Positions 10,755-22,265 of a DNA stretch of 64,000 nt are shown piece after piece. Below the pieces are notes generated by a model, which was not told the origin of the DNA, did not search any database, and saw only the letters and a program-made list of their open reading frames with translations. Numbering within the stretch: the first letter of the stretch is position 1; every line of letters begins with the position of its first letter. The stretch is from Leptodontidium sp. MPI-SDFR-AT-0119 (taxonomy: Eukaryota; Ascomycota; Leotiomycetes; Helotiales; Leptodontidiaceae): contig JAHLEZ010000040.1 of NCBI GenBank assembly GCA_020726505.1, positions 62,001-126,000 of the forward strand, in the 5' to 3' direction. The translations under genes were made by a program, and so were the position numbers.

Positions 10755-12629
10755 TCATCCCCATCTGAAAGGATGAGCCTCTGTGTTCAAAACATACTCA
10801 TCCAGACTAATCAGATCCGGCTCACTGAACAGTAAATAGAAATACTTCAATGTCTCCGCGAGCCAGTAACTGTCCATAGAGTCCTCATGAGTCGGCCATT
10901 GTTTCATCACATCGACGATACGTGCATTTGCAATACTCGTCCTCGTGTGCTTCTGAATCGCTTGGAACATCTTCCACCCCTTTTCCATCCAGATCGGGTC
11001 AGCTGTTAACCGGTACATGATAAACACCGATTCTATAGCCTCGGGTCGCAGTTGATATGATGGGTCATCAACACTCTTGAATCCATCACCTTTGCCGCTC
11101 CAGACACATAGGTCCGGGTCTTCACAAGGCTCGACATGTGAAAAGTCGGGCATGATTCCGGACGGTGTATTGTCGTATCCCCAAACGCAGCCATCTGTGA
11201 GCTTTGCAGCAATTTCTAGTTCCTCCGCAGAGTTACTGATTCGAGATCCCAAAGCTACCATGCCACCAACGAAGCAGGTCAAGTGTTGGAATTGGCCTTC
11301 GATTACTGGCGGATCGGTGGACATGTCCAGATTTCCAGACATCAGAATATCAGGATTCCCGGGAAGAGAGGGCCGAAAGAATAGTCGTTTGCTAAATGTA
11401 GCCAGAGCTGATCGGTACATCTGAAGATATTGGTCGGAGCTACGGTAATCCAGAAGATGTGTTTTGGGTAGGTACTCGAATGCGGAGTCTAAACACCAAG
11501 TGAATTCAGCACTGCAACTTCCAAATAAGCGAAGAATAACTTACCTGCCAGAACACCCAGGGAGAATCTCTCATCCGAGAATGACAATTGTTTCCCAGAG
11601 CAGTCTGCTATCAATGGCCACATTCCAGGCAAAGCCGTGTTGTTTTGTGTATTCTTGAGTTGATCGGTTACCACCTGGATATGCGCAGCATATGCTTTGT
11701 TCCCCGTAACTTGGCTCAATCGAATGAATTCCAAACTCAGGCTTGCGACTTGTGCGATTATGACATTATCCTTCCCTGCTAACTTTCCAGATGTTTCGTT
11801 TTTCCACCAGTAGTATGGGACAGGGAGGCCGTTTTCGGTACTGGAAAATGAATGACATTAGCATTGGCCTTTTAAAAGCTGGGAGTCAAGGCAGTCTGAT
11901 AATAGAATAGACATAAACCTCCGAGAAAGACTGTCTTGGAGATTCAATATGCAAATGTTCCTCCCAGATACCATTGAGAAACAAGAAATTGCCCAGTGCG
12001 GAGAATACCCACTTGAAAGCTTTGGTAAGGAAATCCCCCAACTGAATCGCCTTTTCCAAAAGTATGGGGTATTTATGCTCGCTAACATCCCATGCACCCA
12101 ATAACCCTCCCAGATATCGTATCGTAACTTCGAAAACGGGGACTTTATTGGCGTTCGGTTTCGAAAAGTCGATCTCCGCCAGCGCCTCGAGAGCCTCCTC
12201 GAATTTCTCTTGCAGCCCCATTATGTATAAACTATCCAACGAGTCCACCAATGTAGCCGCCCATCCAACGAACGGATCCTTATGCTTCCCAGATACCGGC
12301 ATCACCTCATCGTGCATCCACCCGTAGTGGTTGTATCCTTTCCAGGCATGTCTGAACGCGTCTTTGACTTGACTCTGCCGTTCCAATCGTATCTTCTGCG
12401 CATCTGCAGATTCCTCTGGGAAGATAGCTTGTATCCTGTAGGGGATTTGGCCTTTGTGGTAGGTTACCGCGGTGGTAGAGGAGGAGGAATACAAGTAGAC
12501 GCAGAGGAGAAGTATAGCAATGAGGATATGACGTGAACGCGGGCGGAAAGCCAAAGGACGAGGGTAGTAGAAATGGATAGATCGAGCCGTCTTCTCGTTC
12601 AATTGCTTTGTGCTAGGCAAGACAGGCAT
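10755..12629 (-). CDS. class I alpha-1,2-mannosidase, GH47 (548 aa)
   Basis: Three exons, 12629-12013, 11840-11545 and 11488-10755, with introns of 172 and 56 nt, all in phase. The product is a type II membrane protein: a short basic N-terminus, a signal anchor at about residues 34-48 (HILIAILLLCVYLY), then the GH47 catalytic barrel. Family landmarks are DPFVGWAATLVDSLDSLYIMG, EVTIRYLGGLLGAWD, RPEAIESVFIMYRLT, DSMDSYWLAETLKYFYLL and the terminal NTEAHPF, which holds the calcium-ligand Thr region. These enzymes trim alpha-1,2-mannose from N-glycans in the ER or Golgi, or in fungi sometimes degrade glycans after secretion. ER mannosidase I and Golgi-type activity cannot be separated by eye. Length is normal for the family. 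The start at 12629 is the first ATG; an extra 5' exon is not excluded. Confidence 0.9.
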
Positions 12630-12779
12630 ACTTGTTATCAACCTGCATTAGCAGTGTAATTAGCAGCAAAGATAGACGGCATGTCAAGTCATTGGCGCTG
12701 CAGGGTGGGAGCTCGTAGTGTAGCCCTAATCCTCTGACGTTTCGCGAACGAGATGCCGAGGTACTTGTGAAGGGATCAC

Positions 12780-13235
12780 ATGACCTGACCCTGAATTTAT
12801 CTTAAGCGACCCTGATACTTTTAATTTTCAGGTTTCCTTTGCTATCTCTTGTATATACGCCCTTATATATATAGCTTTATAATATAACGTTCAAAATACT
12901 TCGTAAATACGTTAATTAAAAGCTATTATTTAGCTTTTTCTAGCAAACTCATTTTTGTTGTTATATTATACTTACTCGCTTAACTTACAAGTAATTGGGT
13001 TCTCGAGGTGGCTTTATGGCTGCAGCTTCTGTGCTGTCATCTTTCAGCTCTTCACATCATTTTTACTTACTTCATTATCTACGTCTTCCTCGCTCCCCGC
13101 TCTCTACTCCGGCCCTGACTATCAATCTATCTGCAAAGTTTTAATCAGAACAAGAATCTATTCTAGAATATCAATCAAAGTCAATACACAAGGCTTCAGT
13201 GGATATCCTGAACACTGAAGACAGCGTTATCCTAA
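12780..13235. other. AT-rich intergenic segment between GH47 and HET loci
   Basis: 12830-12975 is strongly AT-rich with many TA steps (for example TATATATATAGC near 12864). It resembles the island at 3220-3780 and may be another RIP-like relic. The rest presumably contains the divergent promoters and an unresolved 5' exon of the HET gene. No ORF is supported here. Confidence 0.35.
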
Positions 13236-15335
13236 CCACCTCCCCTCCGAGATTCTTTTCACGACGGTCTCGAGATTGGCTTCCCGGTCAAGCTCCCCAC
13301 AAGCCGGCTTTGCAGGTCTTGCCAAGAATGTTTCTGGGAGTGGACGACACACCAGTACATCTCGCCGTTGTATTCAGACTTCAATAACAGCATGCCAGAG
13401 ATACGGCGAGAGGCTGAGAGAGGCTACGCAGTTTGTGCGATGATAGTCGCTGGTGCTTTCCCTCAACGGTCTAAATACAGTAGCGATCAACCTACTTTAA
13501 CGTTTGAATACTGTACGTTTTCACGAGCGAGAGGTGCCGCGAGCATCAGATGGGGCTACGACCCCGATTCAAACGATTTGACGGTCATTTGTCCATCTTC
13601 TAACCCTGGTAAGCTAACGATTAGGGTAGATTGTCTGTGATTCGAATGCTGAATGAACTCCTTACTTAGTCTTAAAGTATCGGCCTGATTTAGACTTCGT
13701 GGAGTCTACAAAAGATGCGCTTCCTGTCTGCAGGCTTTGGTTGAGAGAATGTACGACCGCCCATGCCACTTGTTCCTCTTCAAACGATGCACGACTTCCG
13801 ACACGCCTCATTTTGGTTGCTAGATATAGAATCTACTTGACAATGAGTACGGCACTAGGGGAGGTAAAATATGCGACACTCAGTCATTGTATGTTCCATC
13901 CTCTTGTTATCTTGCAATCCCTTTGATTGAGCTTTCTCACCAAACTGAACTGATCATTTCATTCTCAGGCTGGGGCACTCTCAAACTCACCACACTGAAA
14001 AAGGAGAATATCTCTGCTTTCCAACATCAGATACCGGATTCGGCACTATCGCAAACGTTCAGAGACGCAATTGACATCACTCGTTATCTCGGTCTGCGGT
14101 ACCTCTGGATAGATTCCCTATGCATTGTCCATGACGATGCCGAAGACTGGGCTACAGAGTCATCTCTGATGTCTGACGTCTACAGCGGTTCTCATATTAA
14201 TCTGGCAGCTTCCGGTGCCAAGGACGGCAGCGTTGGATGTTTCTTTACCAGAACGGACCCCTCACCTGTCTTTATCCGAACTATTGAGGATCCGAATAAA
14301 CATTCTTTCTTCAATGGGCCAGCGTATATCATCCACCCCAGTGACCTGGTCTCTTCTCTTGTCGATGCCCCCCTCTCTTCACGCGCGTGGTCAATGCAAG
14401 AGCGCTTTCTTCCCCCTCGAACGATCTATTTCACCCGGAAGGAAATATTCTGGGAATGCTGTGAAAGATTCGCTTGCCAGTCTGATCCATGCAGCCCCTA
14501 CCTTCGCTCAGCCTTTAGCAATTTTCTTCTTAGTGACCGGCTGAGGAAAGAGAACTTATCAATGAAAGCATGGGCCCAGCTCGTACAGTGGTACTCGACC
14601 TGTAAGCTGACCAAACAAACCGATAGACTGGTTGCCATCTCAGGCATTGCGAGAGCGTTCGAGTCTCAGCTGAAAGACTTCTATCTGTGTGGGCTGTGGA
14701 GGAACAATTTAGAGATGCAGTTGTGTTGGGGGTTGCATGGGGAACCGAATCCCCCGTCGAAACTGTGAGTGAGAGTTATGTCGCTCCGTCGTGGAGCTGG
14801 GCATCGTGCGGTACTGCTGTGGACTATTTTGACCAACGTACTACGCGCTATTATCTGTACGCCGAGACGCAGATTGTCGATTTCGATATCTATTACGCGA
14901 CTGCGGATGTGTTTGGCCAAGTTCTAAGCGCCAGTCCATCAGCTGCATAGGATTCACGAGGGTGAAGATCACCTACGGTGGCACGGCCTTCGATTCGGGG
15001 CTCGACGGATTGCGAACGTGCTTATTCATTTCGACTGGAAGCCCAAGCCAACGATTGTGGAGAGCAACCTATTCGAGGGTGAACATGTCTACATCCTACC
15101 GCTTGTTATCGAATCACAGGAAGCGACGCATAGTGGTTTGATACTTTTGCCGACGGGGAGGAAGAGTGGACAGTACAGACGGGTAGGGAAGTTTAGAGTT
15201 ACCAGCGAGGAGTGGGGTGCGTTTACTTCAGGTATGGCAGCGGGTGGCTTACAGAGTGTAATCGAGGAGTGCATTGAGGCCGAGTTGGCATTCGATGGGC
15301 GAGGGAGTATGCGTTATGTTATCGAACTCGTGTGA
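13236..15335 (+). pseudogene. HET-domain (heterokaryon incompatibility) gene, frame-disrupted
   Basis: Intact exons are about 13236-13608, 13670-13888 and from 13969. The introns at 13609-13669 and 13889-13968 are phase-consistent. The N-terminal part has a Cys pair typical of such proteins (LCRSCQECFWEW). The HET core follows: YATLSHC across the second splice, then WGTLKLTTL, FRDAIDITRYLGLRYLWIDS with LCIVHDD, and SSRAWSMQERFLPPRTIYF. After about 14750 the reading frame fails. The conserved YVAPSWSWASCG segment is one frame over, and the C-terminal part (GLILLPTGRKSGQYRRVG, up to 15335) needs at least one more frame change near 14930-15015. No plausible introns explain these. HET proteins trigger cell death on recognising non-self; this copy looks inactivated unless the indels are sequencing errors. 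The 5' end is unresolved. Confidence 0.7.
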
Positions 15336-16221
15336 AGAAACCTTGCAGCGCGAGAAGCTGAACGAAGAACTCTCTGGCGTATTGGAGAGTGAACCTTTCA
15401 TGAGTCTGCGAGCCCCGAGTTGGTTCCCGAGCTCTTCGATTTCTCTCGCCTCGTCCCATTAGGTGCAAGTTCGAACTTGTTGGATTTCCAGAGTAAACAA
15501 GCTGAATTGACTGCCTAAGAAACTATTTAACAGTGGAAGGTACTCTGTATTCAAAGGCCTTTGAAGCCCTTTGGGCAGGGCCCACAGGCTTCCAAGTTTT
15601 GGCCATACCGAAGGCTCTATAAACTCAGCTCTAGAGACTTGTCAAGTGGAACTGTCGACTGGAGAACCCATACTACAGCGAAACTACAGAACCTAACAAC
15701 CAACCCAGATGTACAAGGCCTCATCTCATTATCTTTCAGGAAAAGCAAAGTTTTCATGTCAAGCTTGCTTATTGGCAAGTCTGGAAAGAGCCTGTCAGTT
15801 GTTTGGTCCCCGAGTCGTGGAGCGGATTGGTCACTCATCAATAGCTGTAACCAATTCCTTAGTACCATGGTAGCCCAGTCAATTGATTCCTTGGACTGAC
15901 AGCGCTCGCCCAATCGTTTTATGCATGCTTCCGGCCTCGTGTCGCCCCTTTCGGGACATCCACATGCCCCGCAGCGAGTGGCACGCACCCCGGAGCAAGG
16001 CTACACAGGGCTCACAGGCTATCCAATTACCCCACAGGGCGGCCCGCCACACTACAGGTCAGGTGCTGGGCACCGTTCCAGCGTGTGGGGATGCACCTCA
16101 ATTCCAACGACAAACTCACATAAATCTCACAACCTCAAGCAAGAATAACTTCGTTATCAAAGCATCAAACGAAAAGACTTGTACCCAGTGATCCGTCTCT
16201 CAACCCCTGAACCCAATCAAG
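15336..16221. other. intergenic stretch without a supported gene
   Basis: A 123-codon minus-strand ORF and its plus-strand shadows lie here, but none shows family motifs, consistent composition or splice extension. Probably the end of the HET locus plus the promoter of the 2EXR gene. Confidence 0.4.
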
Positions 16222-17115
16222 ATGTCACACCCCACTGAAGCCACTACACCTGGGGCTTTTCCGTATTTCAGCGACCCCCGATTCCCAGCTGAGATCAAAG
16301 ACCTCATCTGGTCCTTCGCAATCAACTCCATTCCCCCTCGAACAATAGACATTACATCCAATCCCAAATCGCCCCCTACTCAGTATTCATGGATATCCAC
16401 CGCCCCCATCCCCGCTCTCCTCTCCACCTGTTCCCGCTCCCGCTCCTTAACCCAAAACTTATACCCTCTTTCATTCGCCTCCAAAACCACATCTAATCTC
16501 GGGACGTTTTTCAACTTCCAAAAAGACACCTTGCATTTCGCACACGGATTCAATTTTTCCTCTGATTTTGTTCAAGATGTGGGAGAGGAGGAGAGGGAGA
16601 AAGTGAAGAAATTGGCGTTTGGGCTGCGCCATCAGACTGAGCGTGAGCACGGGGGTTTTCTTGTCCCCGAGTCAGAGGATGAGTATGCGTGGGATGACTT
16701 TGATCCATTAGAAGCACTTCTTGAGCTTTGGCCGGGAGTTGAAAGTGTGGGGTTTGTGGATCATTATACTGGATATTTGAAGGATTTTGGGTGGAAATAT
16801 GGGGATCCTGAAGAGGGAGAGGAGGTTTATGAGGAAGATGAAAATGAGGATGAGGACGAGGACGAGGACGAGGAGAAAAAGAAGGAGGAGGAGGAGATCG
16901 ACATTGAGGCGTGGAAGTGGTGGCCGAAGGAGTATCATGTTTTGGTAAATGGGAGTTACAAGTTCGGGGGGATGACAGAAGAGATGTTGTTAGGAGATTT
17001 TGAGAAACGAGTGGAGAAATTAGGATTCAAGGTTCCGGAGCAGAGGTATTTAGAGGTAAGGAAAGTTATCAAGAAGCAGGTTGAAGGAGAATGGGCGTCT
17101 AAAATCTCCTTCTGA
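16222..17115 (+). CDS. 2EXR-domain protein with acidic low-complexity tract (297 aa)
   Basis: Single exon, starting at the ATG in CAAGATG. The N-terminus reads FPYFSDPRFPAEIKDLIWSF with PPRTIDI further on, which is the 2EXR pattern (F..F..LP.EIR..IW..a..PR.I). This domain is abundant in filamentous fungi and of unknown function. The middle has conserved-looking aromatic segments (FFNFQKDTLHF, LELWPGVESVGFVDHY). A Glu/Asp-rich tract at about residues 201-228 is encoded by GAG/GAC codon repeats near 16832-16900 and is likely to vary in length between strains. The C-terminus is basic and helical. A second 2EXR gene lies at 36413-37369 but shares little beyond the motif. Confidence 0.8.
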   Translation: MSHPTEATTPGAFPYFSDPRFPAEIKDLIWSFAINSIPPRTIDITSNPKSPPTQYSWISTAPIPALLSTCSRSRSLTQNLYPLSFASKTTSNLGTFFNFQKDTLHFAHGFNFSSDFVQDVGEEEREKVKKLAFGLRHQTEREHGGFLVPESEDEYAWDDFDPLEALLELWPGVESVGFVDHYTGYLKDFGWKYGDPEEGEEVYEEDENEDEDEDEDEEKKKEEEEIDIEAWKWWPKEYHVLVNGSYKFGGMTEEMLLGDFEKRVEKLGFKVPEQRYLEVRKVIKKQVEGEWASKISF

Positions 17116-17689
17116 TACCTCTACCATCAGCTCAAAAAGAACCACTTCTCCCCCCTGCCCCCTCTCCGTCCAAAACTAGCCGTACTATTCTCCATATCCC
17201 TGTTCGTGACAGGCTCACTTTTCTGTTCTACATGCTCATTCGATACGGTGTGCATCATCCTGTAGTATATTAGGGTGCAATACTCCAGAGGAAAGCACTT
17301 AGAGGTGTAGTCTTGTAAATCGCAATACATCGTCGTCATGCGAGATGAAGGGTTCTTGATTTTGCTTTGATAACCATCACGCTTATTATTTGGGTCACAT
17401 CCATCATGCCCCGTTCAATTTTCGGAGGGCGTCGGCGTGTACATCACCCCTGGCCTTGTCCTCGACACTAAATCTGACTAATGAGTAAGCACCCGTTCTA
17501 CGGACCTTCTCGTTTCCGCGTATGGCTTACCCACTTGACTCATCATTTCCCTTGCAAATTTGAGGATATAAAAGTTTCCTTCAACAATCAATCTTGTTAA
17601 TTATGGTCTCTTGAATATTAATCCTTATCCCGAATTTATACTATCTCTCTTAGGCGTTAAGATATCCTGTTGACGACGAAATTATCGAG
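17116..17689. other. intergenic stretch without a supported gene
   Basis: Holds the 3' flank of the 2EXR gene and the presumed promoter of the GNAT gene. A pyrimidine-rich segment precedes the ATG at 17690. No ORF of interest. Confidence 0.5.
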
Positions 17690-18860
17690 ATGCCGTCATC
17701 CGCTTTCGACGAAAAGGCTGCTGCGCCGCTCAAGTCCCGGGCGAGAGCGAAGGTTGATCTCATTGCCTGGGATCCTGAATCCCCTGAGCATATAGAGCGC
17801 ATGTTTCAGCAACGAATTGCTTGTGGATGGAAGTCTGATCTTGTCCAGAAATGGAGGGGTTTGCAAAGAGAGGGTAAGATGGCTATTCAGTGGGTGGTGA
17901 GTTTTGTTCTTCTTCTTGTAGATCACGGGGGTTGTATTACGTTAGGCAAGGGCATATCTTTCGCTCTAATTCTCTTTCCAAAACCACCGGTGAAGACTGC
18001 GGCATACATGTAGCAGATATACTTGCGGATAGGAATTCGTTCTGTGAATGATTCGACAGGATATCCAACTAGACACAAATATGATTTTCTCTGCATTTCC
18101 AAAGTTTCACATGTACCTTCATGCTTTGCAGAACATCGATACTTTTTTCTCAGGAGCACTGCTGATACCAACCTAGATTCTCTCAGAAGAAGACCCAGAC
18201 AAGGAAATAAAACTCGCCCAACACCTTCTCAAATACCCAAACGAAAGCACACCTATCCACGACACCGCCATTACCCTAGGCGCCAAGTCACGCGAGCCAA
18301 CCTCACGCTCCTTCATACCAGTCGGTCACATTTCTCTCGACTCAGAGAGTTCAAACCCAGACCAAGCTGACGCTTCACAAGGCATGTATTGGTAAGTCAA
18401 ACTCCAGTGACGAGAAATCTGTTCGGGGAGGCTTGTCCCGACTCCACGAACAGCTGACCAGAATACATGCTAAATCTCTGACATAGTATCACAACATTCT
18501 ACATATCTCGCGCCATCCAAAGTGGCGGATTAGGTAGCGCTGCCATGGACAGAATTGAAAGCGAAGCTGTAAACGAGCCACTCAATGCCAAAATCTTGAG
18601 TCTCGACACACTCGCAAACAGCAGTTTGGAGAATGAAGCAATTTGGCCTAAGATGGGAATGGATGTACCCACGGTATGTGAAAATCCTCCCTCTGATTCT
18701 CGAAGCTTAGGTGCTGATTCTGATTTAGTTTTCCAATCAGGACTGGTATGAGAGACGGGGATATAAGCCGTGGAAGTTCGTTGACGGTCATATCAAGCAG
18801 GAGGTAAATGGGAAAATTTGGCCTTTGGATGCGGTGTTTATGAAGAAGACTGTGATCTAG
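17690..18860 (+). CDS. GNAT-type N-acetyltransferase (242 aa)
   Basis: Four exons, 17690-17896, 18177-18391, 18487-18673 and 18741-18860, join in phase; the introns are 280, 95 and 67 nt. The N-terminus (DLIAWDPESPEHIERMFQQR, then IACGWKSD) matches a fungal acyl-CoA N-acyltransferase group I recall. The acetyl-CoA-binding GNAT core appears as FIPVGHISLD (beta 4), ITTFYISRAIQSGGLGSAAM (motif A; the usual Q/RxxGxG/A loop is QSGGLGS) and DWYERRGYKPW (motif B). The first intron is unusually long for this window, so a missed small exon is possible, although the direct junction WV-ILSEEDPD reads well. Substrate is unknown. One oddity is that the second junction gives Cys where I would expect Trp (YC-ITTF). 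Confidence 0.75.
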
Positions 18861-19287
18861 GTTGAATGTCTGAATAGCTAGTAGAAAGAGTAGGAAAAAA
18901 ATAGATTTTCAGATTTTGTCAATCCATTTTGGGGAAGCTAGTAGCCTTTTTAAATCGATATTGTTTGAGTTGCATCCCCGAAATCATGAAGGTAGTAGAG
19001 AGGTAAAGTTTGGGAAGTGGGATGACGTTTCTTCTGCAAGTTATATGCTGGAGATCTCGGCGATCTAACATTGAGGCTCAAACGATGTTTTTGAATGCAA
19101 ACCAGAGATAGAAAGCGTTCTCTGTTATTAACATTAGAGAAGAGAGTATATCTTTTTCGATCGCGGGGTTTGAGTAGAGAGTAATCCACCACCTAACGCC
19201 ATGCTTGCTCGCTGAAATAAACCCACATCCCAACGCATTCAATACTTATACATTTTCACAACCCATTCTCTCTTGAATGCCTTGTTA

Positions 19288-19584
19288 TCATACACCACTG
19301 TCCTTTGTTTCGCCCTTCCCATCAAGTTCTGGTTGTTTCCCTGGGTGGCCTACTCCGTCATCGCCAACACCGCTACTAGACCCCTCATTCCCATCCTGCT
19401 GTTCCCCTTTCAACTCTTCTGGTGCAGCCAATCCAATCACCCCTGTCTTCCCATCTCCTATCTCTCCTCGGCCCAGTTGCTGCTCTTTTGCTCGAGCTAG
19501 TTGCACTTTGTAGATGAGGTCGGATGGATGTGAGGCTTTCCGAGTGAGAGTTTTGAGAGCGGTTGCTAGCCTGAGGTAGGACAT
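19288..19584 (-). CDS. doubtful small ORF, Gly/Glu-rich C-terminus (98 aa)
   Basis: An open frame on the minus strand continues upstream to 19812 but has no ATG before 19584 (MSYLRLATALKTLTRKA). The C-terminal half is rich in Gly, Glu and Asp and looks protein-like, yet no motif is recognised and no upstream exon with a good junction was found. It may be a small gene with an unresolved 5' exon or an unused ORF. The remainder of 18861-20349 holds nothing I can support. Confidence 0.2.
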   Translation of the reverse strand: MSYLRLATALKTLTRKASHPSDLIYKVQLARAKEQQLGRGEIGDGKTGVIGLAAPEELKGEQQDGNEGSSSGVGDDGVGHPGKQPELDGKGETKDSGV

Positions 19585-20379
19585 TGACTGAGAGGATGCG
19601 CGGGCGAGATGTGTAGTTGAGGGGTAATGCAAAGCTTTTGAGATGATAGAGGTGTAGTTTGGGGATGCTAACGATATTTTACGGGGTTTGCTGATGGGTT
19701 GAGGTGGGATGTAAGCCGAGACCGAAGCCTGTTGACGGTCATGTGACTGTTGGCAGCTGTGCCACCTTGACTTGATTGAATCCCCCGAAGAGCTGCCTTT
19801 CAATTTTGACACGAATTGTATATGCCTTTGTTTGAAGTGATAAAAGCTTTGATGTGCTTTGGGGCAGGATAGTCATAGCAGTATGAACAAGGTTGTGAAG
19901 TGGCCATAGTCAAGTATTTGTTTACTTTGGTGCGCCAGCCCTCGCTTGTCTAAAGGAGTTTAGTTTTTGTGTTTTCATGTGCAGATGCACAGAAACGTAA
20001 ATGTCATAGACTTTGATGGTTTGAGACGGATAGAAACAATCTGTTGGCAGCTATCAATTAGTTGTTCGAGGTCGAAGAGAGACGAGCAAGTGGCAAGTAG
20101 GTATTTAGCTTAGTACTTGGATTGGACAAGGAGGGGAAACATGTAACACTTGACTTTAATAGTGCCGCCAGGCCCTCAGGCGTAGTCACAGTCTCAGCGA
20201 ACTCATTCAACCAAGTCTCCAAACCTTTTCTCGAACTTTCACGCGGGCAAGCATAAGTTTGGTGGACTTCTCACGTCCCCAACCGCAAGTTGCACCTCGT
20301 GACCCACCCACAAAGTCTTTGTGATGTACCTCAACCCCAAATCCCCCATATGCACCAACACCACTTCTCACCCATACAG

Positions 20380-21240
20380 ATGAGTGAACCACCTTCTTCT
20401 CCTCCTATTGGAGTGCCAGGAAGTCCGAGAACAATCCCCGCGGATTCTCCCGGCTCCTGGGCTACCCCCGAAGTCAACAGCAACCATAACGATAAAGGAA
20501 TCGCGCTTCCACGTTAAAGAATCACATCGCCTTCATCCTCGAATTCTGATACTGTCACCAATACCCTCATCGGCGACCCTTTCTCTGAATCCGACACCCC
20601 TCATGCCCCTACTTCCCCACCTCCAACTGGCAATGACCTCGATGGACCGTACAAACTGTTCCCAACACGAAGAAAACTTGGAAAGAACATCCGCCGACTC
20701 AATCGCATGCGACTTGCCTGTAAGGACGGAGAATTGAACGAGTGAATCGTCAAGCTCTTCGCATCCAGCTGGGAGGACACGATCAGGGAGGCAGAACTAA
20801 CTTTCCTAGTCAATGTACGATACTCCATACTCCATTCCCTCTCAATTCCTAGCTCGCAAAGCCTATTGTTATCTGGGACCCCCGCATACATACTAACTAA
20901 TGCCTTGCAGACCTACTGCCTCACCTGTGGATGGGGCCCGATCCAAACCCACATCGCCGATACCCATCCTCAAACCCCAGCCAAGCTCCATATGGTCGAA
21001 GACGTCAAGGCAGATATGCGAGTCACGGATCCAGGGCCATTGACACAAGCAAAGCTGGATGGGTTCAAGCTGCGCTGGTGGAATTTTGAGAACAAGTACA
21101 TGGAGGACAATATTGGCAATGTCTGTGATGGAATTAACGTCCTCCCTTGGCGGGATTTCGAGCCGCGTGCGGGCGAGGTTGATAGTCAGTGGGAGGAGGA
21201 ATCAGATGAAGAGAATTATGCTGGTCAATACACATCATAA
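20380..21240 (+). pseudogene. hypothetical spliced gene with two in-frame stop codons
   Basis: From the ATG at 20380 (or 20350) one frame reads through Ser/Pro-rich sequence, a basic segment (RRKLGKNIRRLNRMRLACK) and FASSWEDTIREAELTF. A strong phase-0 intron follows at 20815-20910 (GTACGA, TACTAAC branch point, TTGCAG), then exon 2 at 20911-21240 with TYCLTCGWGPIQTH and an acidic end. Within this otherwise coherent frame there is a TAA at 20515-20517 and a TGA at 20743-20745. Each is one C-to-T change from a sense codon (CAA, CGA). Intact, it would encode about 254 residues; the only visible motif is the CxxC beginning exon 2. Either this is a recently silenced gene or my frame combines neighbouring exons wrongly. 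I found no introns that would remove the stops. Confidence 0.45.
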
Positions 21241-21592
21241 GAGGGTGCGACGTCTGGCGTTTGATTTTTGGGGAATTGGGCATTGGGCGTTGGGTGCTGG
21301 GCGTTGGATGTTGGATGTTTCTCTACTCAAACCAGCAGAGGATGACTCTTCCCTGATTATCGATAATTGAGTCATCGATTCTACAAAATCGATGACACGC
21401 ATGGTATCCCCTCCAAGATATGATGTGATGCTCGGAAATTGAACACAAAGGAGTGGTCGTTCTCGGTTTAATCTTCAACAGATCCAGCTTCGATTCTGGT
21501 TCTGTTTTCCATCACCACCCCAGATTTATCTACATCAAATCTTTGGTGACCTATTCTAGCAACATACTCCTCGGTATATCTCCTCATTGCCT

Positions 21593-22265
21593 CTAGAGAC
21601 AGACCCCATAGTACCTCGCCATCTGACATATCAACTTCCATCCTGCCGGAGGATCTCTCAAGACATCCATTGTCATGATATCAATGAAACCTTGGAGAGT
21701 CAACATAGGCGTATTCGCTTCCGTGAGAGGTGGCAGGAGAGGAACAGAGGTTGCTGCAATGGGAGATGGTGGGACCAAGTAGTGCATGCCTGTTTGAGGA
21801 TCACTTGCACGTTCGTAGAGAATGTGCGCAATTCCGAATTTTGTGTAGAAGTTGCGAAGTTCTGAATCAGCGCTTTGGAACTGGTTGTCTTCAAATGTCT
21901 CGTTGAGGCTTCGCTTCCCTGAGTTGAGTTAGTTTGCTAAAGTGTGACTATGAAGTGGCAGATACCTCCAGGACGGATTAAACATACAGATGTTGCAGTC
22001 GAGGGTCGCAACTTACAGTCGCGAGGAATGCGGAATATTGTTCTGGTGACAGAAGGCCTATCGAATTGGTGTCAAGGCACTTAAACACAGATCCGAGGAA
22101 GTCTTCTCCCAGTGGTGTGGCTCGAGACTCGTTGAAGAGGAGAGGCCATTCAGGTGGAGCTGGCTCGTCCGATGTTGAGCCTAGCGAGGGTGGTTGGGGG
22201 GGGGACATAGAGAACTCCCTAAGCCATCGTCGTTGACGAGAGACATCATAAGTCTGCTTAGGCAT
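21593..22265 (-). CDS. hypothetical fungal protein, splice structure unresolved
   Basis: Two coding segments on the minus strand seem to form one gene. The first runs from the ATG at 22265 (MPKQTYDVSRQRRWLREF) to about 22016. It contains EWPLLFNESRATPLGEDFLG and GLLSPEQYSAFLATV, which recalls fungal proteins of unknown function where a residual partner domain is followed by 'SPE.YsaFL'. The second, about 21930-21593, reads FYTKFGIAHILYERA, then the hydrophobic stretch PLTEANTPMLTLQGFIDI, ending at the stop at 21593. The donor GTAAGT after FLAT and the acceptor CTCAG near 21930 are individually good but differ in phase by one. A small extra exon or an indel must therefore lie between 21930 and 22020. 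No function is assigned. Confidence 0.5.

Noticed and set aside
19277..19513. Ser/Pro-rich plus-strand ORFs
   Set aside because: Low-complexity shadows of the minus-strand reading at 19288-19584, with no motif of their own.
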